A stretch of DNA of 64,000 bases from Spirulina major PCC 6313 (GCF_001890765.1 NZ_KV878783.1:2192695-2256694), one strand, 5' to 3'. Positions 26,676 through 36,027 are shown, counted from the stretch's first letter. Program-made: numbers and translations. The notes: a model not told the origin generated them from the sequence alone.

Positions 26676-27275
26676 ATGCAGCCTGAAACCCTTACCCCTC
26701 AAGCATGCCAGCCGTCTACATCCCTGGGTCGGCTCGTCGTCTTGACCGGGCCGAGCGGGGTGGGAAAAGGAACCCTGGTCAAAGCCTTGTTAAGCACCCA
26801 TCCGGAATTGCATCTGTCCATCTCTGCAACCACACGACAACCGCGACCGGGCGAAGTCCATGGGCAACAGTATTACTTTGTCGATCGCGCCACCTTTGAA
26901 GAGATGATCGCCACGGAACAACTTTTAGAATGGGCCGAATATGCCGGCAATCTCTACGGTACGCCCCGTGGGGCCGTGGAGGCGGAAATTGCAGCCGGGA
27001 AAACGGTGATTTTAGAAATTGAACTGGTGGGGGCGCGGGTGGTTCGGCAAACGTTCCCGGCGGCGTTTCGGGTCTTTATTTTGCCCCCGTCTTTGGATGA
27101 GTTGGAACGGCGCTTGCGCGATCGCGGCACGGATGCTGACCCGGTGATTCAGCAACGCTTAGCCCACGCCCAAACCGAACTCGCCGCCAGGGATGAATTT
27201 GATGTGCAGATCGTCAATGATGACTTTGACACGGCCTTGCGTCAGATTGAGCAGGCGGTGCTTGATGGGGCTTAG
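26676..27275 (+). CDS. gmk: Guanylate kinase
   Basis: The 199-residue enzyme phosphorylates GMP to GDP. It has the P-loop GPSGVGKGT (about 25-33), SATTRQPRPGEVHGQQYYFV for GMP binding, and LLEWAEYAGNLYGTPRGAVE. Length is normal. It follows remA and ends 138 bp before a DUF3318 gene. Confidence 0.95.
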   Translation: MQPETLTPQACQPSTSLGRLVVLTGPSGVGKGTLVKALLSTHPELHLSISATTRQPRPGEVHGQQYYFVDRATFEEMIATEQLLEWAEYAGNLYGTPRGAVEAEIAAGKTVILEIELVGARVVRQTFPAAFRVFILPPSLDELERRLRDRGTDADPVIQQRLAHAQTELAARDEFDVQIVNDDFDTALRQIEQAVLDGA

Positions 27276-27413
27276 GGGGGGATTGGCGGGACTTGTTGAC
27301 CGAGCGATCGCACCATTGAACCAAGATTCCCACGGCTTTTTCGCAGACCCTGAATCGAGAGACGATAAGATAAAGAACAGCAACGCAGAGTTACAGGACA
27401 CTGAAAAGAATCT

Positions 27414-28067
27414 ATGACATCCTATGCCGCCGCTTCTGCCCGCGCCGAAATGAGTGAGCTTCGGCGTTTAAAAACCCTTCTACCGCCTGAGCTACAAAGC
27501 TGGGTGATGGTGGAAGCAACCACCGAAGTCAATCCGCCCCTCGTGCGCTGTGAAGAATTGGGACGGGACGAAATTGAAATCCAAATCGATCTAGCCAAGT
27601 GGGATAACCTGGCGATCGATCAGCGTAACCTCTTGTTTTGGCATGAAGTGGGGCGGATTCAAAACGACACGATTCCGAAAGAAGGATGGGAAATGGCCGC
27701 CCTCGCCATTGGCCTAGGCGGGGCTGTGGGTGAACTGTGGGTGCAAGATGGTCTTTTGCTCCTCCTGGCGTTGGCCCTCTGTGGGGTTTCGGGCTTTCGC
27801 CTCTGGCAGAAAAACAATGGTGATAAACGGCTCGAAGAAGCCCTCGAAGCCGATCAACGAGCGATCGCCCTCGCCACCCGCTTCGGCTACAGCCTCCCCA
27901 ACGCCTATAAGAGCCTCGGCAGCGCCCTCAAAACCTTAGTGGAGCAAACCCCCAACCGCCGCGTCCGGAAGCGTTACGAAACCCGCCTCCAAGCCCTCCG
28001 CCGCAGTGCCAACAAGGCCAAGTCCAAAATGGAAACGAAAGTGCCGGAAAACCGCCCGATGCTCTAG
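27414..28067 (+). CDS. Cyanobacterial DUF3318 membrane protein
   Basis: This 217-residue protein has a soluble N-terminal part with LLPPELQSWVMVEAT and ALAKWDNLAI-type motifs, LLFWHEVGRIQNDTI (an HE pair that may bind metal), two central hydrophobic stretches (about 85-125), and a basic helical tail. This is the DUF3318 pattern found across cyanobacteria. Function is unknown. The HExx-like motif inside LLFWHEVGRI faintly recalls metallopeptidases, but no second zinc ligand is evident. Confidence 0.75.
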   Translation: MTSYAAASARAEMSELRRLKTLLPPELQSWVMVEATTEVNPPLVRCEELGRDEIEIQIDLAKWDNLAIDQRNLLFWHEVGRIQNDTIPKEGWEMAALAIGLGGAVGELWVQDGLLLLLALALCGVSGFRLWQKNNGDKRLEEALEADQRAIALATRFGYSLPNAYKSLGSALKTLVEQTPNRRVRKRYETRLQALRRSANKAKSKMETKVPENRPML

Positions 28068-28175
28068 GGTAATCGACGGCGTGAAAGTATTCCTCCGTTT
28101 TGCACGTTGAGCATGTCAACGGGGCGGCGATGATTGCCTGCCCCGTCTTTAACTTGATCTTCATTGTCTTCGCCC

Positions 28176-29087
28176 ATGGATCACGGCTCTTCCAAACGCT
28201 CTATTTATGCCGCCCTGGCCGCGAATCTGGCTATTGCGATCGCAAAATTCGTGGGTGCGTCTCTCAGCGGGAGTTCTGCCATGCTCTCCGAAGGGTTTCA
28301 TTCCGTGGTAGATACAGCCAATGAGCTACTCTTGCTCTACGGTTTAAAACAGAGTGCCGCCGAACCCGACGAAGACTATCCCCTCGGCCGCAGCCAAGAG
28401 CTTTATTTTTGGGCATTGATGGTGGCGGTGTTGATTTTTGCCCTCGGTGGTGGGTTTTCGATCTACGAAGGGGTGCAAAGTCTACAGCATCCGGAGCCGT
28501 CGCGCAATTTTGCGGTGAGCTACGGCGTGTTAGCGATCGCTGCCCTCTTTGAAAGTATCGCCCTCGTCATTTCCGTGGGGGAATTTAACCGCACTCGCCC
28601 CCACAGCCTCACCTTTTGGCAAGCCCTCCGCAAAAGCAAAGATCCCACCACGTTTGTCGTCATTTTTGAAGATGCCGCCGCCTTAATCGGCTTAGCCATT
28701 GCTGCGATCGGGCTTGGGGTGAGTGAATGGCAGCAGAATACCCAATACGACGGCATCGCCTCGATTTTGATCGGCCTATTGTTAATCATTGTTGCTGTGG
28801 TGCTGGTTTTTGAAACGAAAGGACTTCTCCTCGGAGAAAGTGCCCTCCCGGAAACCCGTGCCAGCATTAAGCAGATTGTCCAGAACGATCCCGCTGTCTC
28901 AGCCCTAGGGCCACCGATCACGATCCATCTCGGCCCAACAGATGTGCTGTTAGCCCTGAATATTGAATTTCAAGATGAACTCGCCGCCGATGAAATTGAA
29001 GCCGCGATCCGACGGATTGAAGCCAAGATCCGGGACGCTCACGGGGAGATTAAGCGCATTTTTATCGAAGCGGCATCCATTGTTTAG
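28176..29087 (+). CDS. Cation diffusion facilitator (CDF) transporter
   Basis: From ATG 28176 the protein has 303 residues. It has six predicted membrane segments, the CDF metal site motifs HSVVDTANELLLL (helix 2) and FVVIFEDAAALIGL (helix 5), and a C-terminal cytoplasmic domain (about 215-303). The family exchanges Zn2+, Fe2+ or Mn2+ for protons. The variant HSVVD and EDAAA motifs mark the branch near FieF-like and cyanobacterial CDFs. The metal is not predictable from sequence. Confidence 0.85.
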   Translation: MDHGSSKRSIYAALAANLAIAIAKFVGASLSGSSAMLSEGFHSVVDTANELLLLYGLKQSAAEPDEDYPLGRSQELYFWALMVAVLIFALGGGFSIYEGVQSLQHPEPSRNFAVSYGVLAIAALFESIALVISVGEFNRTRPHSLTFWQALRKSKDPTTFVVIFEDAAALIGLAIAAIGLGVSEWQQNTQYDGIASILIGLLLIIVAVVLVFETKGLLLGESALPETRASIKQIVQNDPAVSALGPPITIHLGPTDVLLALNIEFQDELAADEIEAAIRRIEAKIRDAHGEIKRIFIEAASIV

Positions 29088-29233
29088 CGATCCATTGAGG
29101 CGATCGCCCCTCGCCAGTCTCATCCCCGACAACGATAAAATGCTGACCACGACACCGTTTTAATCCTGTGAACCTGCGTTCCCGACAAACGCGGTGATCA
29201 CCCTGCCGACCGTGCTCTTAACCTCTCTCTCTC

Positions 29234-30805
29234 ATGCTCGATCTTGATCTGTTAATTCGCGCTCGCTATCCCCTGCTCTATATCGTCACACCAGAAGAAG
29301 AGCCGGCCCTACAACAGTTGGCCCAGGTGGCACAGCACCTCATTCCCCAGCGGCAACTGTTGGTATGGGATTTAGTGCGGGGCTGGCAAGATAACAGCAC
29401 CCACCGCAATTCGGTGATGGGAGCCTTGGGACGGGTGCGGACGGAAGAAGTAGAGCCGACGATCTTTGTGTTAAAGGATCTCCATTTTATTTTGCAATAT
29501 CCCCACAATCCGTCCAATGCCCCGGTGATTCGGGAGTTGAAGAATCTGGCGGCGGATCTGAAATATACCCACCACACCCTGATTTTGACCAGTTACACCC
29601 TGATCGTGCCGCCGGAACTGGCCGAAGAGGTAACGGTGATTGATTGCCCGCTCCCCGATGAAGGCGCGATCGCTCACCTCCTCACCGCCGCCGTCACCCC
29701 CGATCAACTCCGTCTCAACACCCTCGCCAAAGAACAATTTGTCAACGCCTGCCAAGGCTTGAGCCGTACCCGGATTCAGCGCGTCCTCGCCCGTGCCCTC
29801 GCCGCCAAAGGGCAAGTGAACGCCGCCGACATTGAAAGCGCCCTCGAAGAAAAAAAACAAGCCATTCGCCAAACGGGATTGCTGGAATTCTACGCCGCCC
29901 AAGCCTCCCTCAAAAGTGTGGGGGGGTTAGAAAATCTCAAGCAGTGGGTCCGGCTGCGCAAGGATGCCTTTACCGAGGAAGCCCGCCGCTATGGGATTCC
30001 CAACCCAAAAGGTGTGCTCCTCGTCGGCATTCAGGGTACGGGGAAATCCCTTTCGGCGAAAACCATCGCCCATGAATGGCGGTTGCCCCTGTTGCGGTTG
30101 GATACAGGGCGATTGTTTGGTGGGTTGGTGGGGGAAAGTGAAAGCCGGGTGCGGCGGATGATTCAGATCACAGAAGCGATCGCCCCCTGCGTCTTGTGGA
30201 TTGATGAAATTGACAAAGCCTTCGGCAACATTAGCGGCAGCGTCGATGGCGATTCTGGCACATCGCGGCGGATGTTCGGGGCGTTGATCACCTGGATGCA
30301 GGAAAAAACGGCCCCGGTTTTCATCGTTGCGACGGCAAATAATGTGCGCATCCTCCCCGCTGAACTGCTCCGCAAAGGCCGCTTTGATGAAATTTTCTTC
30401 CTCAACCTGCCCACAGAAAAAGAACGCCAAGAAATTTTTAACGTCCATCTTCAACGCCTGCGCCCCTCTCGCCTGCGGGAATTTAACCGATCGCTCCTCG
30501 CCAAACAGACCAAAGACTTTAGCGGCGCAGAAATTGAGCAGGTGATTTTCGACGCAATGCACCAAGCCTTCGCCGAAGGTCAAGATGGGCAACGGCGGGA
30601 CTTTGTGGATACGGATATTTTGCGAGCCGTAGAAGATACTGTGCCCTTGGCTGCGATCGCCCGCGACCAGATCGAAGACCTCAAACGCTGGTCTGCCGAA
30701 GTGGGCGCTCGCACCGCCTCCCAAGACACCGAACTCACCCAAGCCCTCCGCGACTACATGAAGCGGCGCGGCTTCAATGCCAATGATGGCGATCCGTCCC
30801 GCTAA
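29234..30805 (+). CDS. ycf46: Ycf46-type AAA ATPase
   Basis: The 523-residue protein has a degenerate N-terminal AAA-like region (1-200; LLYIVTPEEE, IFVLKDLHFIL) and a full AAA+ module. That module has GIQGTGKSLSAKTIA as Walker A (about 267-281), LWIDEIDKAFGN as Walker B, ATANN as sensor 1, and RKGRFDEIF with the arginine finger. This is the Ycf46 layout shared by cyanobacteria and red-algal plastids. It acts in the cytoplasm; its exact client is not established. Confidence 0.9.
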   Translation: MLDLDLLIRARYPLLYIVTPEEEPALQQLAQVAQHLIPQRQLLVWDLVRGWQDNSTHRNSVMGALGRVRTEEVEPTIFVLKDLHFILQYPHNPSNAPVIRELKNLAADLKYTHHTLILTSYTLIVPPELAEEVTVIDCPLPDEGAIAHLLTAAVTPDQLRLNTLAKEQFVNACQGLSRTRIQRVLARALAAKGQVNAADIESALEEKKQAIRQTGLLEFYAAQASLKSVGGLENLKQWVRLRKDAFTEEARRYGIPNPKGVLLVGIQGTGKSLSAKTIAHEWRLPLLRLDTGRLFGGLVGESESRVRRMIQITEAIAPCVLWIDEIDKAFGNISGSVDGDSGTSRRMFGALITWMQEKTAPVFIVATANNVRILPAELLRKGRFDEIFFLNLPTEKERQEIFNVHLQRLRPSRLREFNRSLLAKQTKDFSGAEIEQVIFDAMHQAFAEGQDGQRRDFVDTDILRAVEDTVPLAAIARDQIEDLKRWSAEVGARTASQDTELTQALRDYMKRRGFNANDGDPSR

Positions 30806-30811
30806 TCAAAA

Positions 30812-30832
30812 CCCCCGTTATTTCAACGAGGG
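30812..30832 (-). terminator. Hairpin terminator for the Rieske gene (possibly bidirectional)
   Basis: CCCTCGTT pairs with AACGGGGG around a five-base loop and is followed on the minus strand by TTTTG. It lies between the convergent ycf46 and Rieske genes. Confidence 0.55.
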
Positions 30833-30887
30833 TACTTGCATCAGATTAGTCATTGAATCGCCATGCTTTCGGGTCGTCGGTCGGATC

Positions 30888-31403
30888 TTAACTGACCTTC
30901 ACCAAGATTTGATCCCCCTCTTCGCGGCTTTCGTAAACGGGCAGCGGATCTTCGGCGGGGCCTTTGGCAACGGAACCATCCAGGTTAAATTCAGCATCAT
31001 GGCAGGGGCAAACCAAGGTGCCAGACTCTGACTTAAAGGCCACCGTACAGCCCTTATGGGTGCAGGTCGGGTTCAATGCCACCACCGCATCCGTACCCGG
31101 ATCACGCAGGATTAGCACCGGAGCCGCTGCACTGGTTTCGTCAAGGACAGCTCCAGCGGCGAGTTGATCCACCGTAGCTAAGGCCAGAAATCCATCGGCA
31201 TCCACCTCTGCGGCAGTGCCTTCGGTCGTGGTGGCATCCGGGGTGGTTTCCTCTGCGGCGGTGGTGTCATCGGGGGCGGCTTCCGGCTCCTCCGATGCAG
31301 CCGTGTCATCCGTGGCGGCGGGGCTACAGGCAGCTAGCACCACCGGGAGGGAACTGGCCAGCATGCCGACGCTGATCCAACTCAAAAATTGACGACGTTC
31401 CAT
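30888..31403 (-). CDS. Rieske [2Fe-2S] lipoprotein
   Basis: The 171-residue protein begins with a Tat-like RRQFL and hydrophobic signal ending in the lipobox LAAC (C26), so it is likely membrane-anchored outside the cytoplasm. A low-complexity D/T/E/A linker spans about 28-68. The Rieske cluster motifs are CTHKGC (C114, H116, C119) and CPCH (C132, C134, H135). It is not PetC of cytochrome b6f, which is longer in the Rieske fold and lacks this linker. It is a small auxiliary Rieske protein of unknown partner. Confidence 0.85.
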   Translation of the reverse strand: MERRQFLSWISVGMLASSLPVVLAACSPAATDDTAASEEPEAAPDDTTAAEETTPDATTTEGTAAEVDADGFLALATVDQLAAGAVLDETSAAAPVLILRDPGTDAVVALNPTCTHKGCTVAFKSESGTLVCPCHDAEFNLDGSVAKGPAEDPLPVYESREEGDQILVKVS

Positions 31404-31659
31404 AGAGTGTTCTTCATTCTGTGTAAGACTTCCTTAGTGTATCGAGATTTAAGATGATCATTAGATATTACTGAAGATCCACACAGGACAAACGCAGACT
31501 CCCAATGTCTCAACGACAGCATCAGAGGTGCAGCGATTGATCCCTTGCGTCAACCCCGTAAATTTTGCAACAAGACCAGAATTTAACCGCCTTGTTGCAA
31601 ACAATGGAGAGTATGGGTTTGTCCTGAAGACCCACATAGTCAGGAAACGTAAACGAATG

Positions 31660-31688
31660 TTGCAAGTTGCGGGCAGAACTGTTACATT
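31660..31688 (+). promoter_or_regulatory. Candidate sigma-70 promoter of a small RNA
   Basis: TTGCAA at 31660-31665 and TACATT at 31683-31688 are separated by exactly 17 bases. This predicts a start near 31695. Confidence 0.5.
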
Positions 31689-31694
31689 AATTTA

Positions 31695-31823
31695 CATAAG
31701 AGGTGAGCACTACAGCATTTATTCGACACTCGTTCGTCAATCTCTGCACATCATCTGTAACTCACATCTCCTCCCAATACAGCAAGCTCAATCTAGCAAG
31801 CCAATCCAACGGCTTGCTTTTTT
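31695..31823 (+). ncRNA. Candidate ~130-nt regulatory small RNA with C/U-rich seed
   Basis: The interval lacks a convincing ORF, starts seven bases after a good promoter, and ends in an intrinsic terminator. Just before the terminator it has an unpaired TCTCCTCCC run (near 31767), complementary to ribosome binding sites. Size and layout recall PsrR1, a roughly 130-nt photosynthesis-regulating sRNA, but I cannot confirm sequence identity. Confidence 0.45.
31795..31823 (+). terminator. Intrinsic terminator of the candidate sRNA
   Basis: AGCAAGCC pairs with GGCTTGCT around an eight-base loop and is followed by a run of six T. Confidence 0.85.
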
Positions 31824-32122
31824 CTTGTCCGACCGTTGGTCTGACTCCCGCCCTTGGGAGCCTGCGCCCACGGTCCGATTACAGATCTTGATAATGGCTA
31901 TTTTGGATTCGTATAGACGCGGCGTAAAGATAGATGTAAGTTTATGGGTAGGGTGAAGTGTTAATCTTAAAAGAAAGTTAAAATGCCCTAATAGACCGTG
32001 GTGATGACATTAAGCCCTCATCGCGCCCTGTGATTATTGCCCTAACTCGATTTTAGTTTTAGCGCATCCCATCGATTTTTTTAATGACCTTGTCCTGAAT
32101 TGCACACTGAGGGGAAAGCACC
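31824..32122. other. Upstream region of the RPV-repeat protein gene
   Basis: About 300 bp without a gene. It is AT-rich around 31900-32100 with probable promoter sequences for the 32123 gene, and GAGGGG 8-13 bases before that ATG. No hairpin or operator was recognised. Confidence 0.4.
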
Positions 32123-32506
32123 GTGACTGCTCAAAACGCTAGCGCAAACCTTGCCAACAAAGATAGTAAAGATGCACCCAAAACGGCTGAAGCACCGAAG
32201 AAGCCCGCAGACGTGGTGAAAGCCAAAGAAGGCAGCCTACAGGTGTATCAATCCGGTGGCTTTCCATTGCCCCAAAACCGTCCCATTGAACCCAGCCATC
32301 TCAATGTTGTGAGTACCTACAATGCCATGGGAATTCGTCCGGTGATTGCCAGTGGCTTGAATATCAGCAGCAGCATGGTGTTGTCGGGCCAACGTCCGAT
32401 CACGAAGAGTTCCTTGAATATCAGCGAGATCGTGATTTTGGGCAATCGGCCGGTGGCATCCAATGAGATTGAAGATATTAATACGTTGATTGGCTACCTC
32501 GATTAG
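32123..32506 (+). CDS. Conserved cyanobacterial protein with internal RPV/LNI repeats
   Basis: The 127-residue protein starts with a lysine- and alanine-rich disordered tail (1-40). Then come four short repeats built on N-R-P-I/V and S-x-L-N-I/V, for example NRPIEPSHLNVV, IRPVIASGLNIS and QRPITKSSLNIS, ending with GNRPVASNEIEDINTLIGYLD. It is probably a small beta-rich or amyloid-like structural module. I recognise it as widespread in cyanobacteria but know no function. Confidence 0.6.
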   Translation: MTAQNASANLANKDSKDAPKTAEAPKKPADVVKAKEGSLQVYQSGGFPLPQNRPIEPSHLNVVSTYNAMGIRPVIASGLNISSSMVLSGQRPITKSSLNISEIVILGNRPVASNEIEDINTLIGYLD

Positions 32507-32584
32507 GCTGCACTCGACGCGCCTGGCCCGATCGCACCTTCTAACGTCGTTTGCGATCGCCGTTTGATCCATTCCCCCTAATCC

Positions 32585-34132
32585 ATGAATCGCCAAGTTT
32601 GGATATTAGCCCTTGGCCGGCTCCTTTCGCAGATTGGAACCGGCTTCACGCTGTTTTACGCAGCGATTTTTTTTGTCAATGAAGTGGGACTATCGGCCAC
32701 TGCGGTGGGGTTGGCCTTAGGGAGTCAGTCCCTGTCCGGTGTGTTTGGGCGGTTTTTTGGCGGGATGGGGGCGGACTCGCCGCGCTGGGGACGGAAGCGG
32801 ATCGTCTTAATTTCGGCGTTGGTGTCGGCGGTGGCGGATGGGGCGTTGGCGTTGGCTGATGATTTTCCGACCTTGGTACTGGGTAACCTGTTGATGGGGT
32901 TAGGGGTGGGTCTCTATTGGCCTGCGGCCGAGGCGGCGGTGGCGGATCTGACCACGGGGGCACAACGCAACGAAGCCTTCGCCCTGACGCGGTTAGCGGA
33001 TTTGGTGGGGTTGGGGATTGGGACGGTGTTGGCGGGGCAGTGGATCGCTTGGGCGGGCAACTATCGGATGCTGTTTGTGATCGATGGTCTGTCGTTTGTG
33101 GTGTTTATGGGGTTGGTGGCGGTGTTGATTGCGGAGACGCGATCGCCCCACACCCCCGCCCCCAACCTCACACAGGGCTGGCTCTACGCCGTTCGCGATT
33201 CCACCTTGATGACCTACTGCGGGGTAAATATCCTCTTCACCGCCTACATCTCCCAAATCCAAAGCACCCTCCCCCTCTACCTCACCAATTTTCTGACGGC
33301 GGGCGGCTTTTCCCCGGCGGTGCTCAGTGGTCTGGTGACCTTTCACCTCGTCCTTGCGATGATCTGCCAAATGCCGATCGCGCGATCGCTGAATGCCGTC
33401 AGTCGGTGGCGGGCCTTGATGATCTCAATGCTCCTCTGGGGGATGGGGTTTGTGGCCGTGTGGGGCGCAGGGGTGGTGGAGTCTGGGGCGATACGGCCCG
33501 CTCTCTTAGCCTTTAGCCTCTTTGCCGTGGCGATGGTCACCTATACCCCGGCGGCTTCTGCCCTCGTGGTGGAACTTGCGCCCCCGTCCCTGCGGGGTAT
33601 TTATTTATCGCTCAATTCCCAATGTTGGGCGATGGGGTATTTAGTGGGGCCAGCGGTGGGGGGTTGGGCGATGGATCAAGCCCGGCCGATTGTGGATGGA
33701 TATTGGTTAATCGCGGCCCTGACGACGATCGCAGGCTTAGGGCTTTTAATTGCCTTAGAGCGGCACGTCCGCGGCCACCATCGCGCAACGCGAGCCTTAG
33801 TGGAGCAGGCAATGCAGACCTGTATGGCGCGGGATGCATCGGGGTTTGCGGCACTATTTACCGACGCGGCCGAACTGGTGTTAAAGCATCAGGTCATCAC
33901 GGGACGGGATGCGATCGCTCAGATCACCGCTGACTACTTCACCACCTGCACCGAGATCACCATCACCCTGACTCACTTGCTCATTCAAAGCGATCGCGCC
34001 GAACTCGATTGGCATTGGTCGGATACCAAGGGCGATCGCGCCAATCACATCACCCTTGATCTCCACAACGGCAAAATCCAACGCTGGCACGAGGCCGATC
34101 AACCGACTCCCGCGCCCGTCGCTAAGGAATGA
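32585..34132 (+). CDS. MFS transporter fused to a C-terminal SnoaL-like domain
   Basis: Residues about 1-400 form a 12-helix major facilitator with the signature FGGMGADSPRWGRKRIVLIS between helices 2 and 3. Residues about 405-510 form a soluble NTF2/SnoaL-like domain (RALVEQAMQTCMARDASGFA, then ITGRDAIAQITADYF and a C-terminal strand with WHEAD). Such a fusion could sense or modify the transported compound in the cytoplasm. The substrate is unknown. The 3' end overlaps the convergent propeller gene by 11 bases. Confidence 0.8.
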   Translation: MNRQVWILALGRLLSQIGTGFTLFYAAIFFVNEVGLSATAVGLALGSQSLSGVFGRFFGGMGADSPRWGRKRIVLISALVSAVADGALALADDFPTLVLGNLLMGLGVGLYWPAAEAAVADLTTGAQRNEAFALTRLADLVGLGIGTVLAGQWIAWAGNYRMLFVIDGLSFVVFMGLVAVLIAETRSPHTPAPNLTQGWLYAVRDSTLMTYCGVNILFTAYISQIQSTLPLYLTNFLTAGGFSPAVLSGLVTFHLVLAMICQMPIARSLNAVSRWRALMISMLLWGMGFVAVWGAGVVESGAIRPALLAFSLFAVAMVTYTPAASALVVELAPPSLRGIYLSLNSQCWAMGYLVGPAVGGWAMDQARPIVDGYWLIAALTTIAGLGLLIALERHVRGHHRATRALVEQAMQTCMARDASGFAALFTDAAELVLKHQVITGRDAIAQITADYFTTCTEITITLTHLLIQSDRAELDWHWSDTKGDRANHITLDLHNGKIQRWHEADQPTPAPVAKE

Positions 34133-35618
34133 TCACGTTAATCAAGCTCATCGCCCCGGCTTCGGGATTGGACACCACCACCTGATTTGTCGCGGCAATG
34201 AATTCAATGCCTTCGGGTTCAAACCCAGCCTCTGCATCGGCTCGGACAACCTCAGGATTGAGAATGACCGTGTCGAGCAGTTGAATATTGGCGGGGTCGG
34301 AAATGTCGTGGATCGTCATGGCATCGGATCGCTCAATGGCGACAAAGGCCAGGGTGCGATCGCCCACAACACCCACAGAAACCACCTCTGGCTCTGGCCC
34401 TTTGCTACTACAGCGTTGGGGCAATCCCAACCCAAGGATGCTCTCCTCAATCGAGTTACCACTGTCTCCGAGCAACGCTCCCGTAGTGGCATCAAACACA
34501 CTAATGCTGCGGGTTCCATGGGGACTCAGGGGAATTCCCTGATCAGACTGTTGATTAACGCTGGTCAAATTATCTTCATCTGCGGTGACAAAAAAACGTC
34601 CGTCTGGAGTGAGGGCAATCCCGTCCGGCTCACGGGCAGAGGTAAACTCTTGTCGGAGGGACAGGTCATAGCGGCTAGAACGGCATTGGCCTGTGCCCAC
34701 TTTGTCCACAATTAAGCCCAACCCGGTACGAATGCCCAGGTCAAAGTTTTGCACTGCAAATGCGGCGGCGGTCAGCGGGCTAGGGAGGGGAGACGGCAGA
34801 TCAATGCGAGCGACGGCGTTATTTTCTTGGAGCGTGGCCACGAGAAACGAGCTATCCGCTGCAATTTTAATCGTTTCGGGCTGTGGATCATGGGGGAAGA
34901 ACGGCAGGTTATCCGGCGGAATGGGGATTTCCACCTGAGTCATCTGGTCTACGCCATTGCGTAAATCAATGATCGAAATCGTGCCAGGACGGTTCTCAAG
35001 ATTAGTCAGGTCTTCTTCGTTTTCTTCATCTTCATTGGCCACGGCGGCAAATTGGCCGTTTGGCGCGATCGCTACGGAGTCCGGGCCCCGTCCGACCGTG
35101 ACCTGTCCCATCGGTTCTAGGTCAGGTAAGGCCAGGGCCACAACTTTTCCGGGCATCTCATTAAACGTGTCAGTATTAGCGTCATCCGCATCCTTGACCC
35201 CCAGCAGGGCAAACGTACCGTCGGGGCTGATGGCAACCCCCGTGAGTTCGGCGGCCGTCGAGCCTGCCGGTAAAAATTCTGCGGTCAATGTCCAAGTGCC
35301 CGCAACGGTGAGGGTCTCTGCGCCAATGGCCACCAGGGTCGCGGTCTCGTCACCAACCACGAGGGCATATTGACCATCGTTAGACACAGCTAACATCTCT
35401 GCTCCGGCGAGGTCGGTGAGGGTAAACACCACTTCTCCCCGAATCTCTGTATTTTGTGCGATATTTTGTGCGATATTTTGTGCGATCGCCGGGGAGATTT
35501 CCAGACTCAATGGGAGTAACGCCAGGGTAGACAATAAAACGGATTGAACCCCAATTTTTAGCTTGGACTGCACACCTGTTTTCGAGCAATGCTTCACACC
35601 AAAATCATTCCAGTTCAT
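34122..35618 (-). CDS. Secreted beta-propeller protein (YncE-like)
   Basis: The 498-residue protein has an N-terminal region with a hydrophobic signal and likely cleavage after SPAIA (about residue 46). It then has repeated propeller blades with SNDGQYALVV, SPDGTFALLG, APNGQFAAVA and TPDGRFFVTA motifs. It should lie in the periplasm or outside. Right after the signal is QNIAQNIAQN, encoded by three copies of a 12-bp direct repeat (35451-35486), which may vary in number. The binding partner is unknown. Confidence 0.75.
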   Translation of the reverse strand: MNWNDFGVKHCSKTGVQSKLKIGVQSVLLSTLALLPLSLEISPAIAQNIAQNIAQNTEIRGEVVFTLTDLAGAEMLAVSNDGQYALVVGDETATLVAIGAETLTVAGTWTLTAEFLPAGSTAAELTGVAISPDGTFALLGVKDADDANTDTFNEMPGKVVALALPDLEPMGQVTVGRGPDSVAIAPNGQFAAVANEDEENEEDLTNLENRPGTISIIDLRNGVDQMTQVEIPIPPDNLPFFPHDPQPETIKIAADSSFLVATLQENNAVARIDLPSPLPSPLTAAAFAVQNFDLGIRTGLGLIVDKVGTGQCRSSRYDLSLRQEFTSAREPDGIALTPDGRFFVTADEDNLTSVNQQSDQGIPLSPHGTRSISVFDATTGALLGDSGNSIEESILGLGLPQRCSSKGPEPEVVSVGVVGDRTLAFVAIERSDAMTIHDISDPANIQLLDTVILNPEVVRADAEAGFEPEGIEFIAATNQVVVSNPEAGAMSLINVIIP

Positions 35619-35755
35619 GGCTTTTACCGATCTGAGACAAGGTCACAGTCCTAACCCTACAATGTCAACAAATCGCTTGGGTTAACAAGAGAATAAATGA
35701 ACTTTAACGCTTAGATCTTGCCGCCGAATGACTCATCGCAGCGCGATCAATGCGC

Positions 35756-36007
35756 TCAATCTTGAGTCTGCTGATCTTGCTGATATTGGGCAAACAATGC
35801 CGGATAAATCACCACAAAAAACACCATCCAAGTCACCATCGGCACCGCCACCAACCCCGTCACCCAGACCCGATGGAACAGCAGCCAACTGCCGCCAATA
35901 CTGCCAAATCCTGTCAGTAAAATTGACCAGGGTTGACACCACCAGGGTTTGAGTTGCCACACCGTGACGGGAGCGGATGGGGATTTTAATTCAGAGGGTT
36001 GGGTCAT
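35756..36007 (-). CDS. Small two-helix membrane protein (DUF6737-like)
   Basis: The 83-residue protein has VWQLKPWWCQPWSILLTGFG, a motif I associate with a cyanobacterial small membrane family, and two hydrophobic segments (about 28-46 and 50-70). The tail is polar and glutamine-rich. It lies 20 bp downstream of the CIA30 gene in the same direction, so the two probably form one transcript. Function is unknown. Confidence 0.65.
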   Translation of the reverse strand: MTQPSELKSPSAPVTVWQLKPWWCQPWSILLTGFGSIGGSWLLFHRVWVTGLVAVPMVTWMVFFVVIYPALFAQYQQDQQTQD

Positions 36008-36027
36008 CGCGTTTAATCACGTTGAGG

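Noticed and set aside
31695-31823. Yfr1 small RNA
   Set aside because: The ACUCCUCACAC core of Yfr1 is not present and the transcript would be twice the usual length.
31528-31956. 142-residue plus-strand ORF
   Set aside because: It starts at a weak codon, overlaps the sRNA terminator and has no protein-like composition.
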